The notes under the pieces are model-generated. The model had not been told where the DNA came from. It saw only the letters and a list, made by a program, of their open reading frames with translations, and did no database searches. Of a stretch of DNA of 15,054 nt, positions 7,376 to 15,054 are shown piece after piece. Source of the stretch: Jimgerdemannia flammicorona (taxonomy: Eukaryota > Mucoromycota > Endogonomycetes > Endogonales > Endogonaceae); the NCBI GenBank assembly GCA_003990745.1, contig RBNI01003867.1:1-15054 (forward strand), read 5' to 3'. A program made the translations under genes and the position numbers. Numbering within the stretch: position 1 is the first letter of the stretch; every line of letters begins with the position of its first letter.

Positions 7376-8609
7376 TTACTAGAGGCAGTTGGACTACTGG
7401 TAGTGGTATTACTGGTACTACTTGAGGTACTGGTGCAGAGTATGATGGGGTTCTTTGGGTCTGTGTAAGTTGCTGGAGTAATAGTTGTGGGTCTGGAGTA
7501 AGGGCTTGATAGATAGCTGTCTGTTGCTGTATAGGTGTGTTCTGTCCTGATGGAGATGTGTTTCCTTCAGTGGTGTATCTGGGATTGAATTCACTGAGAT
7601 ACTCCTCCTCCTCTTCAGTTTGGTCCCCATGTAATTGGGTTTGCTCGGCATCAAAGTAGACAGAATCAGTTGTATATCTGATTTCAGATAGACTTAAATC
7701 AAAGTCAAGTTCTGGTTCGGTATTGGTTTCAGATTCAGGTAGGGCTGTAGTAGGGCCTGCTTCAGGTTCAGGGTCAGGTAGTTGATGAAGGGGTTTTCTT
7801 GCTTCTTCCTTAAGAATATGGTGGGCCTTACTGTTCTGAAATCAGTAGTATAACGCGGTCCTGGTCCTGGTATAGTGAAAGTCAGTAGAGTTGAGCCACT
7901 TGGCTACAGAGGCTTGGGCTTTGTGAGGAACTAAGGCTAGAAAGACTGCTGCTGGTTGTCCTAGGTCGCTTGGATTTGTGGAGCTGACAAAACTCTTATT
8001 GAGAAGAGTAAAGAAGGCTTCTATAAGACCTTCTTTGTCCTGACTTACTGGGTATAGTGCAAGGAGTTCAGTGAATAGGTGTTCACCTATTTGCTGATTT
8101 AATCAGAGTACTTCTTTCTTTGAATGAAGTTTGTCCCACTTGTTGCAGATGTGGAGGTCAAATTGTCCTTGTATGTCAGGTTCAATTCTCTCCAGATTGT
8201 CAGATAGTTCAGGATAAATTCTAGTTCAGAGGTTAGGCTTTATACCAACTTATAGAAATTCACAGAAGGGTTTGTAGTGGGGTGAGGAAGCATCTTGAAG
8301 CAGAATTGGATTATAAACTACTACTACCAAGTTGTAAGAGGGTTGCTTTTTAGGATAACCATTATGTAGTTCTGAAAGGGTTTTCTAGAAGTTCTGGATA
8401 TTCTGGAAGACTGTTTTCTTATGGTCAAGATCAATTTTGTATGGAGTACATCCTCTATACTTATTGATTTCTAGATCGGGTTGATGTCTCAACCAAAGTC
8501 CTTTTTCGGACTAGTTCTGGATGTTCAGGATTTTCCGTATTTCAGGAAGTTCAAGAAACTAAGACCAGCTTAGTTGAATTAACGTATCGCTGCAGACAAC
8601 ACCCAATTA
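7368..8609 (-). pseudogene. gag: N-terminal Gag region of unknown fold, reading in from the 5' LTR
   Basis: In the same frame as pol, a minus-strand frame runs from inside the 5' LTR (about 8609) across the LTR edge and the primer-binding site to 7368. It is interrupted by about seven stops (TAG, TAA, TGA). Recognisable stretches are RHQPDLEINKYRG and FQNIQNF in the LTR, then HLFTELLALYPVSQ and EAFFTLLNKSFVSSTNP. Next come an acidic linker with a run of five Glu (TEEEEEYLSEF) and a Gln/Pro-rich tail. I recognise no domain. No in-frame ATG is visible, so the start is unknown. Confidence is fair for the internal part and lower for the part inside the LTR. Confidence 0.55.
8318..8329 (-). other. 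Primer-binding site candidate
   Basis: On the minus strand, three bases after the 5' LTR end, the sequence is TGGTAGTAGTAG. A TGG a few bases inside the LTR matches the tRNA 3' CCA end. The first six bases also fit the 3' end of fungal initiator Met tRNA, and some later differences are transition-type. The match is short and the primer is uncertain. Confidence 0.45.
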
Positions 8610-9192
8610 GGAAATTTCATAACAGGGTTAGGAGTAGGATCTAACAGGGAGCGGATTTACTTAAGAGTAGTTTGTGGGTTATTAATTAGGTTTATTCACT
8701 ATTCATGATATTACTATACTAGGAGTAGTTGTGTAAAGGGATATTGTGGGGAAGTGCTCAAGAGTTATGTTCGGATTGTTCAGGTCTGAGATTCTGAGGT
8801 CTGGGGGAGGGGGTATTTATACTAGTGAGGGGTTATCTGGACTATGCTAAATGTGGATATAGCACTAAGTGCCTTGCTGAGTCAGAATGCAGTCATATAG
8901 TACAATGGTGATCTAATATGTCAAGGCTAATCTAATTATACTATGACTGCTAAGCTATTTATAGGTTTAGGCACTGTCTGGATAGTCTTCGATGACATCA
9001 CTATTGATGACATCATCGCTGGCAAAGTCTGAGCAGTTTTCTGACTTCTGACATCATTAGTTTCAAGGTATCATTACTTCTATCTCTTGCAAGATTAAGG
9101 CTGTCCTTGGTGGCAGTGGTTGTACAAGGATAACAGGTCTTGGTTCTCTTTTTTTTTGGTCTGCTGGTGCATTTGCAAGGACTGGCCATTCT
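8333..9192 (-). repeat. 5' LTR, truncated at the LINE junction
   Basis: This begins TGTAAG at 8333 and matches the left LTR from 350 to 1231. Besides the 22-bp and 44-bp length differences it differs mainly by transitions. It lacks the counterpart of 1232-1811, including most of U3 and the CTTACA end. Similarity stops at 9192, where the LINE leader starts. The length balances exactly (860 + 44 - 22 = 882), so no other net indel exists in the shared part. Confidence 0.88.
8814..8821 (-). promoter_or_regulatory. TATA box of the 5' LTR
   Basis: TATAAATA on the minus strand, conserved with 809-816. A transcript starting about 30 bp downstream (near 8785) would include the part of the LTR that is open in the gag frame. 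The LINE now separates this promoter core from its far-upstream U3. Confidence 0.55.
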
Positions 9193-9374
9193 ACATCTCT
9201 TTTCAGTACCATTCAGGTTACACAACCTTTGGAGAGCACTTTCAACATCGTTTTTGGAGAAAAGAGACTAACAATATAGCGACTGACAGGCAACCTGAGG
9301 TGCGTACTGGACAGGGTGGCCCAAGTGCTTTCGACTGACAGCAAGTAGGGAGGGGTCCGGGCCTGGGGGGGAGT
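9193..9374 (+). other. LINE 5' leader (untranslated)
   Basis: This stretch lies between the LTR breakpoint and the likely ORF1 start and shows no open frame of note. It should hold the LINE's internal promoter, but I see no specific motif for one. Its 3' part becomes very G-rich and contains the quadruplex-type run at 9348-9371. Confidence 0.5.
9348..9371 (+). other. G-quadruplex-type motif in LINE leader
   Basis: The pattern is GGG-a-GGGG-tcc-GGG-cct-GGGGGGG: four G-runs with loops of 1, 3 and 3 bases, a textbook match to G3+N1-7. It lies just 5' of the ATG at 9375, on the sense strand. Folding in RNA or DNA is inferred, not shown. Confidence 0.5.
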
Positions 9375-11291
9375 ATGAGGGGGCTGCTGGTCAGTAGACA
9401 TGGAAGGGGTGGAGAAGGCAGTGGAGGCTCAGGATCTAGGAGGGTGAGCTTCACGGAGACGGTGAAGGGGAGGCAGCAGGCATCAGGGCTGGAGGGCTGG
9501 CTGAGGAGGAGCAAGGAGAACGAGAAGGTGATGGTGTAGGGGGGAGCAGCCCTTGGAAGGGGGGGCAGTGGAGCTGGGGGAGTAGTGGCTGGGGGGAGTG
9601 TGACTGCTAATGGAGAGGGGACTGTCAATCTGGAAAAAAATCCAGATGTGACAGCTGATAGTGAGGCTGAGTGGCTGAGGCTTAGAAGACAAGAAGACTT
9701 GGCAGATGGTGTGATGGGACTGGCAGTGGCCCCATTACTCAAAAAATCGATTTCGGTATTCACAGTTACACTGTGCTTCCGGGGCCTAGTGGTGATGACG
9801 AAAATAGTACTGGGGCTTATCACTAAGCAGGTGGTGGGAGCTGCATCCGTGAAGTTTTTGAAGGGACTGGAGGGAGTGGAGGTGGGTTTTGAGGAGGTGG
9901 CACCATTGGAGGAGGTGCTGAAGGTTGGATTGGTGGTTGGTGAGGTGTGTGTTTCGATGGCATGTTGTCTGAAGTGGGATCCCAGGGTGGTCCAACTGCT
10001 GGTGAAAGGAGTGCCAATAGTGATGGCAATGGAGACGAGAAAGAGAGTTGAGGACTTTATGGCGGAATATGGAGAGGGGTGGATATTGGATTCAGGGTCT
10101 GGGAAGGGACCTCACTCAGGACTGGTGATGTAGATGTGAGGATTCAGCTGGCTGGGAAGGAAGCTACTGGGAAGATGAGGGACTGGCCTTCGGCAATGGT
10201 CTGGGGAGCAATTTTGTGTAAGGTGATGAGGATAAAGGGAAGTGAGGAGGAGGAGGAGGATTTATTGGAAGCACTAGAAGAGTTGAATGGTGCTATAGAG
10301 AGGCGAGCAAAGGCTTGGGTGGCTCTTGTGGAGGTGATGCACTTGGAGGTAGTGGATGAGAAGTGGATTCGAGTGACCAAGGAGTAGTGGGAAAGGGCTC
10401 AGGGGCAGAAGAGGCAGAAAGAGCTGCTGGCCAAGCTGGATAACAGGCCACTGGAGAATGTGAGCAAGGTGAAGGGCGCTGGGGGAGCTGAAGCGAGTGT
10501 CTGGGCTGACAAGGGGGAGGGGAAGGACAAGACGGTGGTAGGAGAGGATAAAGAGAAGACTAGTAAGGATCCTTATGCTGATGGCACACTAGAGGTTTGG
10601 GAGGAGGACTGGGAGAGCTCCCCTACCCCTACCCCTCTTATCAGGCATGGCCTGGCTGCCCAAAACAAGGTGGTAGAAGATGTGCCAATATGAGGGGCCC
10701 AGAGGGTGCAATTCGGAGTTCCAGAGGTGGTGTATGGAGGACAGGCAGTAGCGGCTGGTGAGGAGGAACTGGTGGATGTCCTGGAGGTATAGGAGGAGTC
10801 AGCAAGTGCTGGAGCTGACACCACAATGTTGGAGGGAGGGAGGCTCTCTGGGGGAGAAGGAGGTGGGGAACTTACTTTGGATGTGTTGGATGATGAATAA
10901 CCTGGCAGCAGAAGAGTTGGGGGAGGTGGACTTGTGAGTGATGAGTGATGAGCACTGGGCGGGAATACTGCAGGGGGATAGAGTAATGAAGGCATTGAAG
11001 GCGGAAATTCTTGTGGTGTACCTAGAGGAGGAAGGGTATGAGGTGGATAAGGAGAGGGAGGCAGAGATAGCAGTCATCACTGGAGAGAGAGCTGATTACT
11101 GCTGGAACAAGTGTCATGGACTGTAGCTCTGACAGGAGGCATACATAGAGTACTGCAAAGAGTTCGAGGAGAAGGCAGATAAAGAGATGAATGAACTGCT
11201 GGCTGGATTGGAGGCTCAGAGGGCCAAAGAGGAGAAGGTGGCTGTGGAATACAATCTGGACATGGTGCAGGAGGAGATGAGTATGAAGTAG
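9375..11291 (+). pseudogene. LINE ORF1 (RNA-binding-type protein), broken
   Basis: The ATG at 9375 opens a frame starting MRGLLVSRHGRGGEGSGG, interrupted by TAG at 9537-9539 and continuing to about 10130. The likely coding frame then shifts until about 10935, with stops such as TAG at 10385-10387. It shifts back to the first frame and ends in MSMK and a double TAG at 11289-11294. The protein would be about 640 residues: a Gly-rich basic N-terminus, an acidic/coiled-coil-like middle (EEEEEDLLEALEELNGAIE) and a charged helical tail (CKEFEEKADKEMNELLAG). I see no zinc knuckle or RRM, so the ORF1 call rests on position before ORF2. Two compensating indels are implied. Confidence 0.6.
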
Positions 11292-11324
11292 TAGAGATCG
11301 ATTGCCAATATAACATATTTCATT

Positions 11325-12020
11325 ATGAACAGTACAACCAACATTTTTTCTTTAAACGTGAATAGGATACAGGGTGCTGCTTGATGTAGGAACATTTTTA
11401 CTTAGATGAAGAGATTGAAGGCTGATCTCTTTCTCTTGCAGGATGTTAGGTGTGAGGACGATTTAGATAAGATGAAGTGGATGAAGGAATGAGGAGGTGT
11501 GGTGATTTGGAAGGGCAAGGTTGGGATTTTGGTTCAGAAAGGTAGAGGGGAGATACAGGATATGAGGAGCTGGGAGGAGAGACTGGTCTAGGGTGAGTGG
11601 ATTCATGCAGGCTGAGAGCCAGTTACAGTGGGCTCTTGCTACTATCCTGCAGTATAGAGTGAGCAGGTAGAGTGGGTGAGAGGATTACAGAAGAGTGGGA
11701 GCCTTGTAGAGGCAGGGGTAGACATGCTTGAAGGAGATTTTAATATGGTTTGGGATACACTATTGGATAGAACAGATGGAGGACGAGGTGCTGAAAGCAG
11801 GAGTGGAGGACTGGTGACATGGGAGGAGGTCGAAAGACTGAGTGCATTGGTGGATGCTGGTAGGGAGTGCTGGGGGAATAGGAGGGTTTATACGCATTGG
11901 ACAGAGGGTCTGGGGACAAGGATCAATTGGATGCTGACAGCCAGCTGCTGGGGCCTAGATGTTTGGAAGTCACTGGAGGTGGAATGGTGTCCATGGTCGG
12001 ATCACTGGGGGCTTTTGGGA
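11325..12020 (+). pseudogene. APE-like endonuclease domain of ORF2
   Basis: Motifs appear in order: FSLNVNRIQG (the Asn strand), LFLLQDVR (normally LLQET, so the catalytic Glu position is Asp), CYYP (like VYAP), GDFNM (11733-11747), TRINWML (normally RID, so Asp is Asn, codon 11925-11927) and WSDHW (catalytic Asp-His, about 11994-12008). The Asp-to-Asn change is a single G-to-A step and the Glu-to-Asp change would also reduce activity. Five or more stops lie in the first 120 codons. The domain makes the first-strand nick for target-primed reverse transcription. Confidence 0.82.
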
Positions 12021-12689
12021 CAGGGGTGCTTTGGGGGAAGTGGAGATGGGCCTGAACATTGGCACCTCAATTCCTCTTTGTTAGATGACAAGACCCGGTG
12101 GGATGAGTGGGCTAAGGACATTCAGCTGAAAATGGAGAACTGGTGGCAGGAAGGTGCCTCAGTTGGGGTTCAATGGATAAGGATGAAGGAGATGGCCAAG
12201 ATTTACTGAAGTGAGGCTGGCAAGGAGGCAGGGAAGCAGAGGAGGCATAGAGTGTGTTGGACTTCTACTAGATTGACTAGACTCTTGGAGGAGTGGGCGA
12301 GGTTGAGGATGTTGGAGGGAGAAGAAGATTGGAGGTTAATGAGGGCGAAAATGGAGATTGGGGAACTACAACAGGTGCTGCGGGAAGAGGAAGAGGCAAG
12401 GGTATAGAGCTTGGCAGCACAGCTCTGCTGGCAGGGTCTGGAGGAGGGGGAGAGGCCTTCCAAGTTTCTTATGAGGGCTCTTAGGGCAAGGCAGGTGCAG
12501 CAATGGTGGGAAGAGGTATTGGACTCAGATGGTACACTGGTATATGGTGTACAGGACATTCTTGGATCACTGAAGGAGAGATAGAGTGGATTGTGGAGTG
12601 AGGAGGAGGGTGGGGCAGATGCCACAGCTATTGACCAAGCATTGGAGGATTGGTACCCACCTCAAGTTGAGGGGCTAGGTGACTTGGTG

Positions 12690-13640
12690 ATGCCTGTACA
12701 GGAAATTGAGATCCACCAGATTCTTGCCACGACGACACCAGGTACAGTACCTGGAGAGGATGGTCTGCCCTGGGACTTTTGGAAGTGAATGGTTGAAGTC
12801 CCAGGGGTGATGGGAGAGATGACAGTATTGTGTGATTTCATTCTACAGACCGGGAGGTGGGTGGGGGAGCAGGATCTTGGGCTGGTGACGCTGCTTTATA
12901 AATACAAAGGAAGGAGGGAGGATTGGAAGAACTGGAGACCAATAATGTTGCTAGATATGGACAGAAAGTTGGTGACTAAGGTGGTGGTGGCAAGACTACA
13001 GAAGGTGGCCCAACAAGTCATGGGTATTGAGCAGAGGGGATTTGTGAGTGGTCGGCTCATCAGGGATGGCACTGCCTGGGTATATGGAGTTATTGAAGGG
13101 GCAAGGGCCTGTGGACTGGATGGGTGTCTAGTCTTCTTGGACCAGGAGAAGGCTTATGATCAGGTGTGAAGAGTCTGGCTGGTGAAAGTTTTGGATAGAA
13201 TGGGGGTTCTGGCCCATTTCCGGTCAGCTATGGTCAGCCTACTGGAAGGGAGTAGAGCAGCACTCATGTGTAATGGTCATAGAGGGGTGGCATTCCTCTT
13301 GGGTAGGGGGGTGCCCCAGGGGGACCCACTGTCTCCCATTTTGTATGCTCTTTCCCTGGAACCCCTTATGGACAGAATTAGACAGAGGATAGGAGGACTC
13401 TCTATCTATGGCATCAGATGGAAAGTTGGGGCCTTTGCAGATGACATGGTGGTTGGTTTGGGTTCGATTGCTGATGTTGAAGAGCTCAAGAAGACTGTAG
13501 AGTGGTATGAGGAGAACTCTGGAGCAAAGCTGAATTGGCATAAGTGTGAAACAATGGTGCTTGGTAATGGCCTGGTTGGAGGAGAGGTCATAGGAACAAT
13601 AGTCTCCACTGGTGAAGCAGTACAGTACTTGGGTATTTAT
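12690..13640 (+). pseudogene. LINE reverse transcriptase domain of ORF2
   Basis: Blocks in order are GTVPGEDGLPWDFWK, DWKNWRPIMLLDMDRKLV, GFVSGRLIRDGTAW, LVFLDQEKAYD (first catalytic Asp about 13140-13142), GVPQGDPLSPILYALSLE, and AFADDMVVGL (FADD at 13434-13445). GAKLNWHKCE and VQYLGIYL follow. All three catalytic Asp residues are intact. A TGA after DFWK (12786-12788) and another after KAYDQV split the domain. Block order and the FADD box are characteristic of LINE RTs. Confidence 0.93.
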
Positions 13641-14496
13641 TTGTCAGTCTATGGGTCAGTTCTGCCCAGGCTTTGGTGGGAGCAGAGGATTGGAATCTGG
13701 GAGGAGGCCCTGCAGAGTTGGGGGGGAAGACAATTTTCTCTGGCAGGATGGGTTTCGATTTTGAATATATACTGGCTGCCGAAGTTGTGGTACCTGGTGT
13801 ATCATCTGGACTTCCCAGTCTAGGTGGTGAAGAGATTGGTGAAGTTAGCGAAGGGATGGATTTGGGCTGGGAGGCAGAGTTAGATTGGTTGGGAGACCTT
13901 GTCCCTACTAGTAGAGAGAGGTGGTCTTGGGCTGGTTGACTTTCCAAAACAGTTACACTGCTTGTGAGCATGGTGGCTAAAGAGGGCAGTGGAATTGAGA
14001 GGAGGTGGTTGGATTCCTTTGCTACAGAAGATCTGGGAGAGGCAGTCATCACCAAGGGGCTCGACTGGCAATCTCCTCTCATTGGTTGGACTTCAGAGCA
14101 CGAAGCAACTGCGATTTAAAGGATTTTGGTGGGAGATAGCAGATGGGGTGTACTGCATTAGAATTTGTTGACAGGAGAATGAAGGGGAGGAGGATTGGGA
14201 CCCAGCGATGTGGAGATGGGATCGTATACTGCTGGGTGGCACTCCCTTAATTGAGTTTGACATTGGTGATGGAGTGGAATGCCAAAGGGGACTGGGCCAG
14301 GATTTGTGGCCTAGCAGTTGGCAAGGAGTCAGAATTGGTGAAGAGTGGGACTGGAATGGTGTTTGGACCTGGAGTGCTGCAGTGAGAAAGTGGATGCCGC
14401 CAAAGTACTGGGTAGTCTGGTGGTATATGCTGCAGAGGAATGTTATGCTCAACTTTCGCTCAGGGCACCTTATCATACATAGGAGGTTGCTTCCAC

Positions 14497-14568
14497 TGCG
14501 AGGAATGCTATAATGTAGGACAGGAGAGGGGTTATGTACAGATGCCTGAACATTGGCTAGGAGAGTGT
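14497..14568 (+). pseudogene. C-terminal CCHC motif of ORF2 (shifted frame)
   Basis: The sequence CEECYNVGQERG followed by MPEHWLGEC gives C-x2-C-x14-H-x4-C, the Cys-His arrangement found after RT in many LINE ORF2 proteins. It lies in a frame different from the RT. The frames cross between about 14470 and 14497, so an indel there is likely. The rest of this frame is basic and acidic, ending GEIGKE before TAG at 14692-14694. Confidence 0.75.
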
Positions 14569-14950
14569 GAGGTGTTGGGGGATTTTTGGCAGACAATTGG
14601 GGAGCACTTGAGAGTATGGTGTCGGAGAGATGAAGTACAGGGGAGGTGGGAGGACTTGAGGGATAGATTGGTAGGGGAGATAGGGAAGGAGTAGATTACT
14701 TTGGGCTGGGCATTGGCTATTTGGGTAGGGCTGGCCAGTCACTGGCTATTTGTTTTTGAGGATGGGAGCTGACAGGGCTTGGGGGACCGGTTGATGTGGT
14801 GGCATAGGTTTATGGAAGACACCTTAATGGGCTGGTGACTTGGTTGGGGGCTGCAGGGTGGTCGGAGGTGTCACTTAGTAGAGAAAATTTGTGGACAGAG
14901 TGGGGGGAGAGTTGGTATAGTTGGTAGGAGAGTGATCTTTATTCATGAGA

Positions 14951-14970
14951 AGGGGGGGAGGAGCCCCCCT
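14951..14970 (+). other. GC stem-loop near LINE 3' end
   Basis: AGGGGGG (14951-14957) pairs perfectly with CCCCCCT (14964-14970) around the six-base loop gaggag. It sits about 80 bases before the A run. LINE RTs often recognise a 3' hairpin in their own RNA, so this is a candidate recognition structure, inferred from position only. It could also act as a weak terminator-like hairpin with no role. Confidence 0.45.
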
Positions 14971-15021
14971 ATGGGGATTGGGTAGTGAGTGGTGATGATG
15001 TATATGTATTTATAGACTGGT

Positions 15022-15054
15022 AATAAAGGCAGAGTCTAAGTGACTATAAAAAAA
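15022..15054 (+). terminator. Polyadenylation signal and start of LINE A tail
   Basis: AATAAA at 15022-15027 is followed 20 bases later by seven A residues (15048-15054) that run to the window edge. Signal plus tail marks the 3' end of a reverse-transcribed LINE. The true tail length is unknown because the window ends in it. Confidence 0.75.

Larger units (their letters stand above)
350..9192 (-). mobile_element. Ty3/Gypsy chromodomain LTR retrotransposon carrying a dUTPase (inactive copy)
   Basis: A direct repeat (350-1231 against 8333-9192) brackets an internal region of 6521 bp. That region holds, in minus-strand order, gag, a CCHC knuckle, dUTPase, protease, RT, RNase H, integrase and chromodomain. 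RT-RNase H before integrase is the Ty3/Gypsy order, and the C-terminal chromodomain places it with the chromoviruses. The left LTR is complete and the right one is cut by the LINE. From nucleocapsid to chromodomain everything is in one frame, broken only by stop codons; the capsid part of gag is shifted relative to both sides. The element could not make its own proteins. Family and order are well supported; lineage would need a tree. Confidence 0.93.
11325..14985 (+). pseudogene. LINE ORF2 polyprotein (endonuclease and reverse transcriptase), broken
   Basis: The ATG at 11325 begins MNSTTNIFSLNVNRIQG, the usual start of an APE-type LINE endonuclease. The same frame runs to about 14490 through more than a dozen stops, many at plausible Trp, Arg or Gln sites (before GGVVIWKG; before RVWLVKVLDR). 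It carries endonuclease, a linker with LEEGERPSKF, RT, and a thumb/C-terminal region rich in Trp (EWDWNGVWTW). A one-step frame change at about 14470-14500 is needed to enter the CCHC motif. That frame meets TAG at 14692-14694 and, if read on, ends at 14983-14985. ORF2 starts 33 bases after ORF1 ends, in the same frame. It would nick target DNA and prime cDNA synthesis there. Confidence 0.88.
9193..15054 (+). mobile_element. Non-LTR retrotransposon (LINE) inserted in the 5' LTR
   Basis: The element is about 5.86 kb, starting where LTR similarity ends and finishing with AATAAA and an A run at the window end. It has two ORFs, the second with APE-like endonuclease, reverse transcriptase and a C-terminal Cys-His motif. 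This is the plan of L1- and Tad1-type LINEs; I saw no RNase H and do not assign a clade. Length and two-ORF layout suggest a full-length copy. Stops and frameshifts make it inactive. The sense strand is strongly G-rich and C-poor, with many Trp and Gly codons, unlike the A/C-rich sense strand of the LTR element. Confidence 0.9.

Noticed and set aside
9242..9823. 193-codon minus-strand open frame, Pro/Ser/Leu-rich
   Set aside because: It is antisense to LINE ORF1. Its low-complexity composition follows from the G-rich sense strand, and it has no domain.
350..15054. Alternative genetic code (TGA or TAG read as an amino acid)
   Set aside because: TGA, TAG and TAA all occur in-frame and stand for different residues (Trp, Arg, Gln). 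Mutated catalytic residues and the transition bias between LTRs point to mutation instead.

Overview
The window is almost entirely transposable-element DNA, with no recognisable host gene, tRNA, rRNA or CRISPR array. The element types (a chromodomain Ty3/Gypsy retrotransposon and an APE-type LINE), the absence of host coding sequence and the RIP-like C-to-T decay suggest a repeat island in a filamentous fungus. The sequence does not support a genus.

Layout. Positions 1-349 are A-rich flank. Positions 350-9192 are one Ty3/Gypsy LTR retrotransposon on the minus strand. Its complete 3' LTR is 350-1811 (1462 bp, ends TGTAAG...CTTACA). A polypurine tract abuts the LTR at 1812-1825. Pol runs leftward from about 6690 to 2238, and gag from about 8609 (inside the 5' LTR) to 6690. 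A primer-binding-site candidate lies at 8318-8329, and the 5' LTR is visible from 8333 to 9192. The pol order is nucleocapsid knuckle, dUTPase, protease, reverse transcriptase, RNase H, integrase (DD35E, GPF motif), chromodomain. The dUTPase, with all five motifs recognisable between nucleocapsid and protease, is the most unusual part.

From 9193 to the window end at 15054 lies a plus-strand LINE: a G-rich leader, ORF1 (9375-11291), ORF2 (from 11325, with APE-like endonuclease, reverse transcriptase and a C-terminal CCHC motif), AATAAA and an A run. The 5' LTR stops at the equivalent of left-LTR position 1231, so about 580 bp of LTR are missing exactly where the LINE starts. The simplest reading is a LINE inserted into the 5' LTR, with the rest of that LTR beyond the window.

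Both elements are dead copies. Pol keeps a single frame over about 4.4 kb, broken by roughly 25 stop codons and no frameshift. Wherever I could align a family motif, the stop sits at an expected Trp, Arg or Gln codon. In the first ~430 aligned bases the two LTRs differ by about 34 transitions and one transversion, several being TG/CA pairs that imply an ancestral CpG. This is the pattern of methylation-linked or RIP-like cytosine deamination. All translations, alignments and counts were made by eye.
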